Positions 24,892-35,743 of a stretch of DNA of 64,000 bases are shown one piece after another. The translations under genes and the position numbers were made by a program. This DNA comes from Prochlorococcus sp. AG-402-G10. Its GTDB lineage: Bacteria; Cyanobacteriota; Cyanobacteriia; PCC-6307; Cyanobiaceae. The DNA lies in contig QCHT01000002.1 in assembly GCA_003279445.1 (NCBI GenBank), forward strand, positions 62,001 to 126,000, given 5' to 3'. How positions within the stretch are numbered: position 1 is the stretch's first letter; the number at the start of each line of letters is the position of its first letter. The notes under the pieces were generated by a model that made no database searches, had not been told where the DNA came from, and worked only from the letters and a program-made list of their open reading frames with translations.

Positions 24892-25638
24892 ATGACTACT
24901 AAAAAAAAAGAAGTTATCACTGTTGCAAGAATTAAGAGCATTTATGCTTTGCTTGAAAATAGCAATTTACAAATCAGAGATATAAATAGAATCAAAGAAA
25001 ACGAAGCTTTATATATGAAAATACTTAATGAAGCCTTGACACATACTTCCACAAACCTATCAGTAAACCATGAAAGACTAGAATTCCATGGGGATGCAGT
25101 TTTAAGACTAGCTGCCTCAGAATATATTCAAATTCATTTTCCTAAGCTAAAAGTTGGAGACCGGTCAGCATTGAGAGCTCAATTGGTAAGTGATGAATGG
25201 CTAGCCAAAGTAGGCTATAAAATAAGAATAAAAGAAGCAATGCTTATAGCTCCTAAAGCTTTGAAAGATGCAGCAGCTACAGAAACAATTTGTGCAGAAG
25301 GCACTGAAGCCTTAATAGGGGCATTGTATGAATGTTTAGAAAGTATCCGATCAATACAAGATTGGCTAGAGCCTTATTGGGAGCTGGAAAGCAAAGAAAT
25401 ACTAGCTGATCCTCATAAGCAAAATGCCAAATCAGCTCTTCAGGAATGGAGCCAGGGTAAAGGGTTAAATCAACCTATATATGAAATCAAAGAAATGTCA
25501 AAGCAACATGGCGACCTCAAAAGGTTCTATTGCAAAGTGCGAATTCAACAAGATTTAATGGGAGAGGGTTGGGGTAGTTCAAGAAAAAAAGCTGAGAAAG
25601 AATCTGCAAAAGAAGCACTCAGAAATTTAAAAAACTAA
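24892..25638 (+). CDS. rnc: Ribonuclease III
   Basis: The 248-residue protein has the RNase III signature HERLEFHGDAVLRL and a C-terminal double-stranded RNA-binding domain (from about residue 180: NAKSALQEWSQGKG, ending KKAEKESAKEALRNLKN). It cleaves double-stranded precursors of rRNA and mRNA. In the second catalytic block, ETICAEGTEALIGALYE, the position of the usual metal-binding Asp (Asp114 in E. coli) appears to be Glu, while the Glu of EALIGA is kept. The gene follows rnpB and overlaps ndhS by four bases at the 3' end. Confidence 0.92.
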   Translation: MTTKKKEVITVARIKSIYALLENSNLQIRDINRIKENEALYMKILNEALTHTSTNLSVNHERLEFHGDAVLRLAASEYIQIHFPKLKVGDRSALRAQLVSDEWLAKVGYKIRIKEAMLIAPKALKDAAATETICAEGTEALIGALYECLESIRSIQDWLEPYWELESKEILADPHKQNAKSALQEWSQGKGLNQPIYEIKEMSKQHGDLKRFYCKVRIQQDLMGEGWGSSRKKAEKESAKEALRNLKN

Positions 25639-25820
25639 ATAAGGTCAAGCTCATTTAATGGAATAGTCAACAACTTGTCCCAATTCCCTCCCTCAAAAAG
25701 AACAGCTGCTTTTCTCTCCGTAATACGCTGTACAAAACCTTTGTATCCATTATAAATAGAAGAAGGGTTATTCACAATGACCGATGATCCTGGAAGGATT
25801 ATTTCTTCTGAATTACTCAC
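25635..25820 (-). CDS. ndhS: NAD(P)H-quinone oxidoreductase subunit S
   Basis: The 61-residue SH3-like protein carries the NdhS pattern: ILPGSSVIVNNPSSIYNGYKGFVQRI and KAAVLFEGGNWDKLLTIPL. NdhS sits on the ferredoxin-binding side of the photosynthetic NDH-1 complex and is needed for cyclic electron flow around photosystem I. The start is the ATG at 25820. It overlaps rnc by four bases, convergently. The assignment comes from memory of the short conserved core, so it is good but not certain. Confidence 0.82.
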   Translation of the reverse strand: MSNSEEIILPGSSVIVNNPSSIYNGYKGFVQRITERKAAVLFEGGNWDKLLTIPLNELDLI

Positions 25821-25866
25821 GTTTTTAGTTCAATCAATTGTTATTTTAAATCTCTTCTAACTAAGG

Positions 25867-26397
25867 ATGTATAAAGAAATCATTTGGTTAACTGTTGGAG
25901 AGATTGTTGCACCCCATGGTCTTCGAGGTGAAGTAAGGGTTAATCCTAGTAGTGACTTCCCTGAAAGATTTTTGGAGTCAGGTCAAAGATGGCTCCAAGA
26001 CAAAGATGAAGAGCCTCAAAAGATTGAATTATTATCTGGAAGACAAATTCCAGGTAAATCTATTTATGTAGTTTCTTTTCTAGGAATAGATAACCGTACG
26101 TCAGCAGAATTGTTAGTTGGCAAAAAAGTATTAGTTAATTCCACCCAACGACCGAAACTTGAGGAAGGTGAATTCCACTTTTTAGACCTTTTGGGATTAA
26201 AAGTAAAACTTCAACCAGAGGAGCGTGAAATTGGAAAGATAATCAATCTGATAAATGCTGGAAACGACCTTTTAGAAATAGAACTGAATTCAGGGAAAAA
26301 AGTTCTTGTTCCTTTTGTCACACAAATAGTTCCTACAATAAATCTTAAAGAAGGGTGGGCAATTATTTCACCACCACCAGGTCTATTTAATCTATAA
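25867..26397 (+). CDS. rimM: 16S rRNA processing protein RimM
   Basis: The 176-residue protein begins WLTVGEIVAPHGLRGEVRVNP, the RimM N-terminal domain signature. It ends with a PRC-barrel domain (FHFLDLLGLKVKL, GKIINLINAGNDLLEIEL, VLVPFVTQIVPTINLKEGWAIISPPPGLF). RimM binds ribosomal protein S19 and helps 30S subunit maturation. The ATG at 25867 lies 46 bases from the divergent ndhS start. Length and domain order are normal. Confidence 0.93.
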   Translation: MYKEIIWLTVGEIVAPHGLRGEVRVNPSSDFPERFLESGQRWLQDKDEEPQKIELLSGRQIPGKSIYVVSFLGIDNRTSAELLVGKKVLVNSTQRPKLEEGEFHFLDLLGLKVKLQPEEREIGKIINLINAGNDLLEIELNSGKKVLVPFVTQIVPTINLKEGWAIISPPPGLFNL

Positions 26398-26431
26398 AAA
26401 GAAAGAGAAACTATAAATAGTAGATTGATAC

Positions 26432-27886
26432 ATGAGCCTAATCAATTTAGTGACTATCAATTCAATAACTCCTGTAATCCTTTGCGGAGGATCAGGTACA
26501 AGGCTATGGCCATTGTCAAGAGAAAGTTATCCAAAACAATTCTGGGCCCTAAACAATAAAAGTGATAAGACATTACTCCAGCAAACTTGTCAACGTATTC
26601 AAGGGATTAAAAAGCTTGAACGCCCTTTTTTGATTTGTAATGAGGAGCATCGGTTCATAGTTGCAGAACAGATGCGTCAAATAAATCTCAAAGAAAGTAC
26701 TATTTTTCTTGAGCCAATAGCCAGAAACACAGCTCCAGCAATAACAATCGCAGCATTGAAAGCAAAGGAATCCGGCAAGGATCCTCTACTACTCGTTCTA
26801 TCTGCTGATCACATTATTGGGGACAAGAAAAGCTTTTTAGAAGCAATAGAGGCTGGACGTTCTGACGCAGATTCAGGAAGACTTGTGACTTTTGGAATCT
26901 GTCCAACCGCACCTGAAACAGGCTATGGATATATCGAAGCATGTGCCACTAAAAATAATGAGTCGACATCATCAACCATTAAAAGATTTGTAGAAAAGCC
27001 TGATAAAGAAACTGCTCAAAAATTCATTAGTGATTCTCACTTTACTTGGAATAGTGGCATCTTTCTATTTAAAGCAAGCATAATTCTTAAAGAACTAGAA
27101 AAGTTAGCACCTGAAATTCTTCTTTCATGCAAACAAGCCCTCGAAAAGAATTCAGAAGATCTCGATTTTCAAAGATTAGATAAGCAAGCCTTTTCTAAAT
27201 GTCCGAATTTATCCATTGATGTAGCAATTATGGAGAAAACTCAACTAGGAACAGTTATTCCTCTCAATGCTGGATGGAATGACATTGGGAGCTGGGAATC
27301 ACTCTGGAAAGAGTCTGCAAAAGATATCAATGGAAATGTATTACAAGGAAAGGTGATTTCAAAAAATAATTCAAACTGCTATTTAAGAAGTGAACATCGC
27401 TTAATAGTTGGACTTGGCATAAAAGATTTAATTGTTGTTGAAACAGATGATGCTATTCTGATTACAGAGCGAAGTAAATCTCAGGATATAAAGTCAATAG
27501 TTAATATGTTAAAAGAAGAAAATAATAGCTTAGGGAAAACCCATACAAAAGTATATCGTCCTTGGGGACATTACACTTCACTTGTCCATAAAAAAAGTTG
27601 GCAAGTAAAAAAAATCCAAGTAAACCCTGGAGCAAGCCTCTCTCTACAACTGCATCATCATCGCGCAGAACATTGGGTAGTCGTTAAAGGTACTGCATTA
27701 GTAGAAAATGGTTCTAAGAATGAATTACTAGAGGAAAATCAAAGTACCTATATACCCTTAGGGTGCAGACATAGGCTTACAAATCCTGGTAAAATACCTT
27801 TAGAGTTAATAGAAATACAAAGTGGGAGTTATATTGGAGAAGATGATATAGTTAGATTTGATGATAATTATGGCCGTACAAATTAA
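26432..27886 (+). CDS. manC: Mannose-1-phosphate guanylyltransferase / mannose-6-phosphate isomerase
   Basis: The 484-residue, two-domain protein starts with the nucleotidyltransferase motif TPVILCGGSGTRLWPLSRESYPKQFW (about 13-38) and continues with LSADHIIGD and VEKPDKETA. The C-terminal cupin isomerase domain has VYRPWGHYTSLV, NPGASLSLQLHHHRAEHWVVVKGTA and IPLGCRHRLTNPG. It makes GDP-mannose from mannose 1-phosphate for cell-surface polysaccharides. The gene starts 34 bases after rimM on the same strand. The isomerase domain is complete by motif, so the enzyme is probably bifunctional. Confidence 0.92.
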   Translation: MSLINLVTINSITPVILCGGSGTRLWPLSRESYPKQFWALNNKSDKTLLQQTCQRIQGIKKLERPFLICNEEHRFIVAEQMRQINLKESTIFLEPIARNTAPAITIAALKAKESGKDPLLLVLSADHIIGDKKSFLEAIEAGRSDADSGRLVTFGICPTAPETGYGYIEACATKNNESTSSTIKRFVEKPDKETAQKFISDSHFTWNSGIFLFKASIILKELEKLAPEILLSCKQALEKNSEDLDFQRLDKQAFSKCPNLSIDVAIMEKTQLGTVIPLNAGWNDIGSWESLWKESAKDINGNVLQGKVISKNNSNCYLRSEHRLIVGLGIKDLIVVETDDAILITERSKSQDIKSIVNMLKEENNSLGKTHTKVYRPWGHYTSLVHKKSWQVKKIQVNPGASLSLQLHHHRAEHWVVVKGTALVENGSKNELLEENQSTYIPLGCRHRLTNPGKIPLELIEIQSGSYIGEDDIVRFDDNYGRTN

Positions 27887-27965
27887 ATCTATTACTTTCA
27901 AATTCACCTATTCAAATATTACAATAGAGCATAGAGAGTCTTCAATGAAAGTGCGTAAATTGGAA

Positions 27966-29870
27966 CTACTCCACCGTTACACTTTTTGCTAGGTTGCGAG
28001 GTTGATCAACATCTAAACCGCGTTGCGCAGCAATATGATAACTCAATAATTGAAGTGGAATAACTGTTAATAATGGGCTAATCCATTCGCTTACTTTAGG
28101 AATAGGCAGTAAATGGTCAAAGATTTCCGTCTCGGATGATTCAGGAGCGATACCAATTAAACAAGCATTTCTAGCCTTAGCCTCTTGAGCATTGCTCAAA
28201 ACTTTCTCAAAAACAACTCCGTGAGTAGCTATTGAAATAACAGGAACTTTGTGATCTAACAATGCAATAGGTCCATGCTTCATTTCCCCTGCAGGAAAAC
28301 CTTCAGCATGGATATAACTAATCTCCTTCAATTTCAATGCAGCTTCTAATGCTATTGGATAATTAATTCCTCGGCCTAGAAAAATTACATCTGTAGTATT
28401 AACGAACTGATAGGCTAATTTTTCAGTGAGTTGATTATGGTTGTTAATTAAATCTCTTAGATAATTTGGAACTAATCTCAACTGATCACATATATCATTG
28501 ATTTCTTTTATAGATCGTTTTTTATTCCTGGCTGCAATCATTATCGCTAAGCCATAAAAAGCTAATAACTGACCTAAGAAAGTTTTTGTAGCTGCAACTC
28601 CTACTTCTAAACCAGCTCCTATATCAATGATATTAGTCAAGTCACGAGCTAATGAACTTTCTATTCTATTAGTTATTCCAAGCATCTTAGAGGAAAACAA
28701 ATCATCTTGAAGAGCAGAGCGTCTTTCAGATTCCATATTCAATGCCGCAAGGGTGTCCGCTGTTTCTCCTGACTGAGTAACACCAATAGTTAAAATATTG
28801 GGAGCCAGAGGAGGTGGAGCATAACGAAATTCACTTGCAAAGAAAACTGTTGATGGAATGCCAGCAAATTGTTCCAAAAGATATGCACCAACCATCGCTG
28901 CATGTCGACTAGTACCACAAGCTAAAATTTGAACTGCTTCTATAGATTCATAAAAGGAGTCCTCAAAGGGAAAAGCAATTGGTGATGAAGCAGGCAATTC
29001 ATCAGGCAAAAATCGCGTAATCCACTGATCAGCAGTTTCAGGCTGCTCATAAATCTCTTTAAGCATGAAATGTCGAAATTGACCTTTATCAATATTCTTT
29101 TCAGAGCCAACTATCAATGAAGGTGTTCTATGTTGACGTTTCCCTTGAGAATCATATATCTCTACTCCTAAAGGAGTGAGTAAGGCCAATTCTGTATCTT
29201 CCAAAGGCAAAACGGTTTTTGTAAATCCAGCAAAAGCTGTCGAATCACTAGCACAAAGAAACTCACCTTGAGCAAAACCTATTAATAATGGGGCTTTATT
29301 CTTAGCAACAATCAAAATATCTGGAGTCTCAGCCCATATAACTGCCAGTGCATATGATCCTTGCAATAAATTAAGAACCTCCCTCACAGCTAAAAACAAC
29401 ATTTCTCCTTTAGGAACAACCGCCTCCTGTTTTAATCGAGTCAATGCTTCTGAAATCAAATGGGGAATAACCTCAGTATCAGTATCTGAAGCAAATTTAA
29501 TGCCTTGTTTCTGCAGTTTTTCTCTCAAGCAAGTGTAATTCTCAATGATCCCGTTTTGAACAACAGCAACTTGGCCTGAAGAATCAAGATGAGGGTGAGC
29601 ATTTCTAACTTCTGGCTTCCCATGCGTAGCCCATCTTGTATGGCCGATTCCAATATTGCCTTGGGCACCTTCCTTTGCTAGCAAATTGAAAAGGTTAACT
29701 AATTTACCTTTAGCCTTCCTACATGTAATAAAAGCTTTTTCACTACCTTCTTTAGTACTTACAGTAGCCAGTCCAGCAGAATCATATCCTCTATATTCCA
29801 GCTTCTTAAGCCCCTCTAATAGAATCGGAGATGCCTCACGAAACCCAACTAGTGCGACTATTCCACACAT
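27966..29870 (-). CDS. glmS: Glutamine-fructose-6-phosphate aminotransferase (isomerizing)
   Basis: The 634-residue protein begins MCGIVALVGFREA with the catalytic Cys exposed after Met removal, followed by a glutamine amidotransferase domain (YRGYDSAGLAT, GHTRWATHGKPEVRNAHPH). Two SIS sugar-isomerase domains follow (VQILACGTSRHAAMVGAY, VTQSGETADTLAAL, FLGRGINYPIALEAALKLKEISY) and the end is QPRNLAKSVTVE, the family terminus. It makes glucosamine 6-phosphate, the entry into peptidoglycan and lipid A. No glmS ribozyme-like sequence is visible upstream, as expected outside Firmicutes. Confidence 0.97.
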   Translation of the reverse strand: MCGIVALVGFREASPILLEGLKKLEYRGYDSAGLATVSTKEGSEKAFITCRKAKGKLVNLFNLLAKEGAQGNIGIGHTRWATHGKPEVRNAHPHLDSSGQVAVVQNGIIENYTCLREKLQKQGIKFASDTDTEVIPHLISEALTRLKQEAVVPKGEMLFLAVREVLNLLQGSYALAVIWAETPDILIVAKNKAPLLIGFAQGEFLCASDSTAFAGFTKTVLPLEDTELALLTPLGVEIYDSQGKRQHRTPSLIVGSEKNIDKGQFRHFMLKEIYEQPETADQWITRFLPDELPASSPIAFPFEDSFYESIEAVQILACGTSRHAAMVGAYLLEQFAGIPSTVFFASEFRYAPPPLAPNILTIGVTQSGETADTLAALNMESERRSALQDDLFSSKMLGITNRIESSLARDLTNIIDIGAGLEVGVAATKTFLGQLLAFYGLAIMIAARNKKRSIKEINDICDQLRLVPNYLRDLINNHNQLTEKLAYQFVNTTDVIFLGRGINYPIALEAALKLKEISYIHAEGFPAGEMKHGPIALLDHKVPVISIATHGVVFEKVLSNAQEAKARNACLIGIAPESSETEIFDHLLPIPKVSEWISPLLTVIPLQLLSYHIAAQRGLDVDQPRNLAKSVTVE

Positions 29871-29948
29871 ATATAAAAGTATGAACTTAAATCCATAGCC
29901 TTACGGACCGTAAAGAACATACTCCAAAGACTAATTTTACAAAAGGAC

Positions 29949-30212
<264 letters not shown>

Positions 30213-30328
30213 TTACTTGTAAAAAACTTTACTCAATTTGGTTCAACATAAAGAGATTCATGCATCTGGCTTCACTCTTGTTAACTCGCGACCATTAACT
30301 CGTAAGATATGAACAAATCTCTAGAATT

Positions 30329-30571
30329 ATGTCTCAGGAAGCAATTCTCGAAAAAGTTCGTTCCATCGTTGCAGAGCAACTTAGCGTTGATGCAGGCGAA
30401 ATCAAGCCAGATTCCAATTTCCAGAATGACCTGGGAGCAGACTCTCTTGACACCGTTGAATTGGTGATGGCTCTCGAAGAAGCATTTGATATCGAGATTC
30501 CAGATGAATCTGCAGAAGGCATAGCCACAGTGGGTGATGCCGTCAAATACATAGAAGCCAAGCAATCCTGA
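30329..30571 (+). CDS. acpP: Acyl carrier protein
   Basis: The 80-residue acidic protein has the phosphopantetheine attachment site [19 protein letters not shown], with the modified serine in DSLD, and the typical helix ending [16 protein letters not shown]. It carries the growing chain in fatty acid synthesis. It lies seven bases before fabF on the same strand, so the two form an operon, as in many bacteria. Confidence 0.97.
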   Translation: MSQEAILEKVRSIVAEQLSVDAGEIKPDSNFQNDLGADSLDTVELVMALEEAFDIEIPDESAEGIATVGDAVKYIEAKQS

Positions 30572-30578
30572 GGGCCTA

Positions 30579-31826
30579 ATGATGGAGAACCTCCATCGAG
30601 TTGTAATAACTGGTCTTGGCGCTATTACCCCTATTGGCAATACCGTCAAAGATTATCTCCTTGGATTACAGTCTGGCCGAAATGGGGTCGGACCTATAAG
30701 CCTGTTTGATGCTTCTCAGCATGCTTGCAGGTTTGCTGCAGAAGTTTCCAATTTTGATCCAACTGGAATTCTCGAGCCAAAAGAGTCCAAAAGATGGGAT
30801 CGATTCTCTAAGTTTGGTGTTGTCGCTGCAAAAGAAGCAATTGCAGATTCAGAACTAACAATTAATGAAAGCAATGCATCTCGTATTGGTGTCATTATTG
30901 GATCTGGAGTTGGGGGCTTGCTCACTATGGAAACGCAAGCCCAAGTTCTTAATAGCAAAGGTCCAGGAAGAGTTAGCCCTTTTACTGTTCCAATGATGAT
31001 CCCCAACATGGCAACAGGTCTTGCTGCAATTGCTCTTGGTGCAAAAGGCCCAAGCTCAGCTGTCTCAACAGCCTGTGCTGCAGGTTCTAACGCTATTGGA
31101 GATTCATTTAGGCTTCTTCAATTAGGGAAAGCAGACGCAATGATATGTGGAGGTGCCGAGGCCAGCATTACTCCTCTTGGAGTAGCAGGATTTTCAAGTG
31201 CCAAAGCTCTATCATTCCGTAATGATGACCCTTCTTCTGCAAGCAGACCTTTTGATGCTGATAGAGATGGTTTCGTAATAGGAGAAGGGTCAGGCATACT
31301 AGTGCTTGAGACACTTGAGCATGCAAAAAATCGTAATGCTCAAATTTATGCTGAAATGATTGGATATGGCACTACCTGTGATGCTCATCACATTACAGCG
31401 CCTTCTCCAGGCGGCATAGGCGGATCAAAAGCTATTACTGAGGCTCTTAAAGATGGAAGCATAGATCCTCAAGAAATTGATTACATCAATGCTCATGGAA
31501 CAAGCACATCTGCTAATGATAAAAATGAAACTTCAGCAATAAAAACTGCACTAGGAGATAGGGCTAAACAAATCCCAGTTAGCTCAACAAAATCTATGAC
31601 AGGTCATCTTCTTGGAGGGTCTGGGGGCATTGAGGCCGTAGCATGTGTACTTTCTATTAGCCATGGAGTAGTTCCACCAACCATCAATTACTCCAAACCA
31701 GATCCTGACTGTGATCTGGACTACGTTCCTAACACTGCTAGAGAAAGCAAATTAAATGTTGTATTGTCTAACTCATTTGGTTTCGGAGGGCATAACGTTT
31801 GCCTTGCCTTCCGGAAAATGAGCTAA
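30579..31826 (+). CDS. fabF: 3-oxoacyl-[acyl-carrier-protein] synthase II
   Basis: The 415-residue thiolase-fold enzyme has the catalytic triad in family context: Cys in SSAVSTACAAGSNAIGD, His in YINAHGTSTSANDKNET and His in KSMTGHLLGGSGGIEA, and ends FGFGGHNVCLAFRK. It elongates acyl-ACP with malonyl-ACP. Two ATG codons in a row begin the frame; either start is possible. acpP is directly upstream and transketolase follows after 48 bases. Confidence 0.96.
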   Translation: MMENLHRVVITGLGAITPIGNTVKDYLLGLQSGRNGVGPISLFDASQHACRFAAEVSNFDPTGILEPKESKRWDRFSKFGVVAAKEAIADSELTINESNASRIGVIIGSGVGGLLTMETQAQVLNSKGPGRVSPFTVPMMIPNMATGLAAIALGAKGPSSAVSTACAAGSNAIGDSFRLLQLGKADAMICGGAEASITPLGVAGFSSAKALSFRNDDPSSASRPFDADRDGFVIGEGSGILVLETLEHAKNRNAQIYAEMIGYGTTCDAHHITAPSPGGIGGSKAITEALKDGSIDPQEIDYINAHGTSTSANDKNETSAIKTALGDRAKQIPVSSTKSMTGHLLGGSGGIEAVACVLSISHGVVPPTINYSKPDPDCDLDYVPNTARESKLNVVLSNSFGFGGHNVCLAFRKMS

Positions 31827-31874
31827 GCAACTACTACTCAACCAGTCTGAATCTTTCAATTACCAATTAACAAA

Positions 31875-33884
31875 ATGGTCGCTGCGCCCGCTTCACTTGA
31901 ATCACTCTGCATCAATAGCATCAGAATGCTTGCAGTTGACGCTGTAAATAAATCTAATAGTGGTCACCCAGGTCTGCCAATGGGCTGCGCTCCTATGGGG
32001 TATACACTATGGGATCAATTTCTCCGTCATAATCCTAAAAATCCAAAATGGTTTAACCGAGATCGTTTTGTTCTATCAGCTGGACATGGGTGCATGTTGC
32101 TTTATGCACTTTTACACCTCACTGGCTATGACTCAGTATCTATAGAAGATATAAAACAGTTCAGACAATGGGGAGCTAAAACACCAGGTCATCCAGAAAC
32201 ATTTGAAACGCCTGGAGTTGAGGTAACAGCAGGACCACTAGGAGCTGGAATTTCTAATGCAGTAGGGCTTGCGATAGCCGAAGCTCATTTGGCGGCTAAA
32301 TTTAACAAGCCAGATTCCAAAATTGTTGATCATTTTACTTATGTGATCATGGGGGATGGATGCAATCAAGAAGGTGTTGCTTCAGAAGCATGTTCACTAG
32401 CAGGACATCTGAAGTTAGGAAAATTGATTGCTCTATATGACGACAATCACATCACTATTGATGGAAGGACTGATGTTTCTTTCACTGAAGATGTTCTAAA
32501 AAGATATGAATCTTATGGTTGGCATGTTCAGCACGTCCCTGATGGAAATAAAGACGTAAATGCAATTGCAAATGCTATTCAAAAAGCAAAAGAAGTTACT
32601 GACAAACCTTCTATAATTAAAATCACTACAACTATTGGGTATGGATCGCCTAATAAAAGTGATACCGCAGGGGTTCATGGTGCTCCTCTTGGTGCAGAAG
32701 AAGCGGATTTAACCAGAAAATCATTAGATTGGTCTTATGGTCCTTTCGAAATTCCTCAAGAAGCCTACGGACAGTTTAGAAAAGCAATCGAAAAAGGAGC
32801 AGCCCTAGAAAGTGATTGGAATGAGCAATTAAACAATTATCGAAGAAAATATCCTTCAGAGGCCAAGCAGTTTGAACGCTCATTAAGAGGAGAACTCCCC
32901 GAGAACTGGGACAAAGACCTCCCTACTTATACAACTGCTGATCAAGGTTTAGCTACAAGAAAACATTCACAAATTTGCCTAGGTGCACTTGGGCCAAACC
33001 TTCCTGAACTCATTGGTGGCTCAGCAGACTTAACACATTCCAACTACACCGATATAAAAGGTGAAAGTGGTTCGTTCCAAGCAGAATCACCTGAAAAGCG
33101 CTATCTCCACTTTGGAGTTAGAGAGCATGCGATGGCAGCTATCCTTAATGGAATTGCTTACCATGACAGTGGTTTAATTCCTTATGGTGGCACGTTTCTT
33201 GTATTCGCTGACTATATGAGAGGTTCAATGCGACTATCAGCATTGAGCGAACTCGGAGTAATTTATGTCCTTACTCATGATTCCATTGGAGTTGGTGAGG
33301 ATGGTCCTACTCATCAGCCGATTGAAACAATTCCATCGCTCCGTGCAATACCAAATATGTTGGTTTTCCGACCTGGAGATGGCAATGAAACTAGTGGGGC
33401 GTACAAAGTTGCAATTAGCAATCGCAAACGGCCAAGTTCTCTTTGCTTAAGTAGACAAGGAATGCCAAATCAAGCCAATTCATCAATAGAGAAAGTAGGT
33501 TTAGGTGGCTATATTCTTGAAGATTGCTCAGGAACACCTGAATTAATCTTTATCGGAACAGGTAGCGAGTTGCATTTATGTGTTGAAGCTGCCAAGGAGT
33601 TAACCAATCAAGGGAAAAAAATTAGAGTGGTATCCATGCCCTGCGTAGAGCTTTTTGAAGAGCAAAGTGACTCTTATAAAGAAGAAGTTTTACCATCCAA
33701 TGTACGTAAACGCATTGTTGTAGAAGCCGCTGAAACCTTTGGATGGCATAAATATATTGGGCTTGATGGAGAGAGTGTCACTATGAGTAGCTTTGGTGCT
33801 TCTGCTCCAGGAGGAACTTGTATGGAAAAATTTGGTTTTACAGTTGAAAATGTATTAAATAAAGCAAAGACACTTCTTAGTTAA
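31875..33884 (+). CDS. tktA: Transketolase
   Basis: The 669-residue thiamine-diphosphate enzyme shows [53 protein letters not shown], the cofactor motif GDGCNQEG with its downstream DDNHITIDG, and the C-terminal domain with [17 protein letters not shown] and [18 protein letters not shown]. It moves two-carbon units in the Calvin cycle and pentose phosphate pathway. The neighbouring convergent gene, thiC, makes the pyrimidine part of its cofactor. A strong terminator (33901-33930) separates the two. Confidence 0.97.
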   Translation: MVAAPASLESLCINSIRMLAVDAVNKSNSGHPGLPMGCAPMGYTLWDQFLRHNPKNPKWFNRDRFVLSAGHGCMLLYALLHLTGYDSVSIEDIKQFRQWGAKTPGHPETFETPGVEVTAGPLGAGISNAVGLAIAEAHLAAKFNKPDSKIVDHFTYVIMGDGCNQEGVASEACSLAGHLKLGKLIALYDDNHITIDGRTDVSFTEDVLKRYESYGWHVQHVPDGNKDVNAIANAIQKAKEVTDKPSIIKITTTIGYGSPNKSDTAGVHGAPLGAEEADLTRKSLDWSYGPFEIPQEAYGQFRKAIEKGAALESDWNEQLNNYRRKYPSEAKQFERSLRGELPENWDKDLPTYTTADQGLATRKHSQICLGALGPNLPELIGGSADLTHSNYTDIKGESGSFQAESPEKRYLHFGVREHAMAAILNGIAYHDSGLIPYGGTFLVFADYMRGSMRLSALSELGVIYVLTHDSIGVGEDGPTHQPIETIPSLRAIPNMLVFRPGDGNETSGAYKVAISNRKRPSSLCLSRQGMPNQANSSIEKVGLGGYILEDCSGTPELIFIGTGSELHLCVEAAKELTNQGKKIRVVSMPCVELFEEQSDSYKEEVLPSNVRKRIVVEAAETFGWHKYIGLDGESVTMSSFGASAPGGTCMEKFGFTVENVLNKAKTLLS

Positions 33885-33900
33885 GATTAAAAAAAATTCA

Positions 33901-33930
33901 AAAGGGCTTAATTATTGAATTAAGCCCTTT
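33901..33930. terminator. Bidirectional terminator between tktA and thiC
   Basis: A 13-bp perfect stem (AAAGGGCTTAATT / AATTAAGCCCTTT) with an ATTG loop is flanked by an A-run on the left and a T-run to 33934 on the right. It can therefore end transcripts from both convergent genes. It is the longest perfect hairpin I see in the window. Confidence 0.88.
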
Positions 33931-33935
33931 TTTTG

Positions 33936-35354
<1,419 letters not shown>

Positions 35355-35381
35355 TTAGAACCATGCCTTGATCACTCTCTT

Positions 35382-35468
35382 TCACTTTCCTTCGCCGGGC
35401 TTAACCGTATCAGGTTCAGAGGGTGTGATCTCAGCCAAAAGCAAAAGCTCGTATGGCACCCCTAGTGA
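35382..35468 (-). promoter_or_regulatory. TPP riboswitch (thi box) upstream of thiC
   Basis: The minus strand carries the conserved thi elements in order: P1 arm TCACT, GGGGTGCC, GGCTGAGATCACACCCT, GAACCTGATACGGTTAA and GCCCGGCGAAGG, closed by AGTGA. These form the pyrimidine- and pyrophosphate-sensing helices of the thiamine pyrophosphate aptamer. It ends about 54 bases before the thiC start, room for a ribosome-binding or terminator switch. No clear terminator is visible between them, so translational control is likely. Confidence 0.93.
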
Positions 35469-35524
35469 GTATGTTCAAGCTAGCTATTTTTCAGCAATAA
35501 GTCCTTTTCTGTAAAATCAAATTA

Positions 35525-35743
35525 TTAATTCAAAGTCTTTCGTCTATTCAGCATTTCATTTAACAATTTTTTCCGCCTTTTAGTTCTACCAAAAGCATTA
35601 GAACAAATAAGACCTATTCCAACAAGTAAAGCTGGTACTGCTTGAACCCGATCATTATCTTTACGATAAAAAAAACCCAATAGTGAAATAAAGATAAAGC
35701 ATGGTGCAGCAAGAGATACAAACAAATTCTTAGAATTGTTCAT
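35525..35743 (-). CDS. Small membrane protein, 72 residues (DUF3188-like)
   Basis: The protein has two likely membrane helices: about residues 7-25 (LFVSLAAPCFIFISLLGFFY) and 34-51 (VQAVPALLVGIGLICSNAF), with a basic C-terminus (TKRRKKLLNEMLNRRKTLN). It resembles the short cyanobacterial family DUF3188, recalled rather than searched. Its ATG overlaps the stop of the M20 amidohydrolase gene by four bases, so it is translated from the same message and is the last gene of the ruvB-TPR-amidohydrolase operon. Function unknown. Confidence 0.7.
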   Translation of the reverse strand: MNNSKNLFVSLAAPCFIFISLLGFFYRKDNDRVQAVPALLVGIGLICSNAFGRTKRRKKLLNEMLNRRKTLN

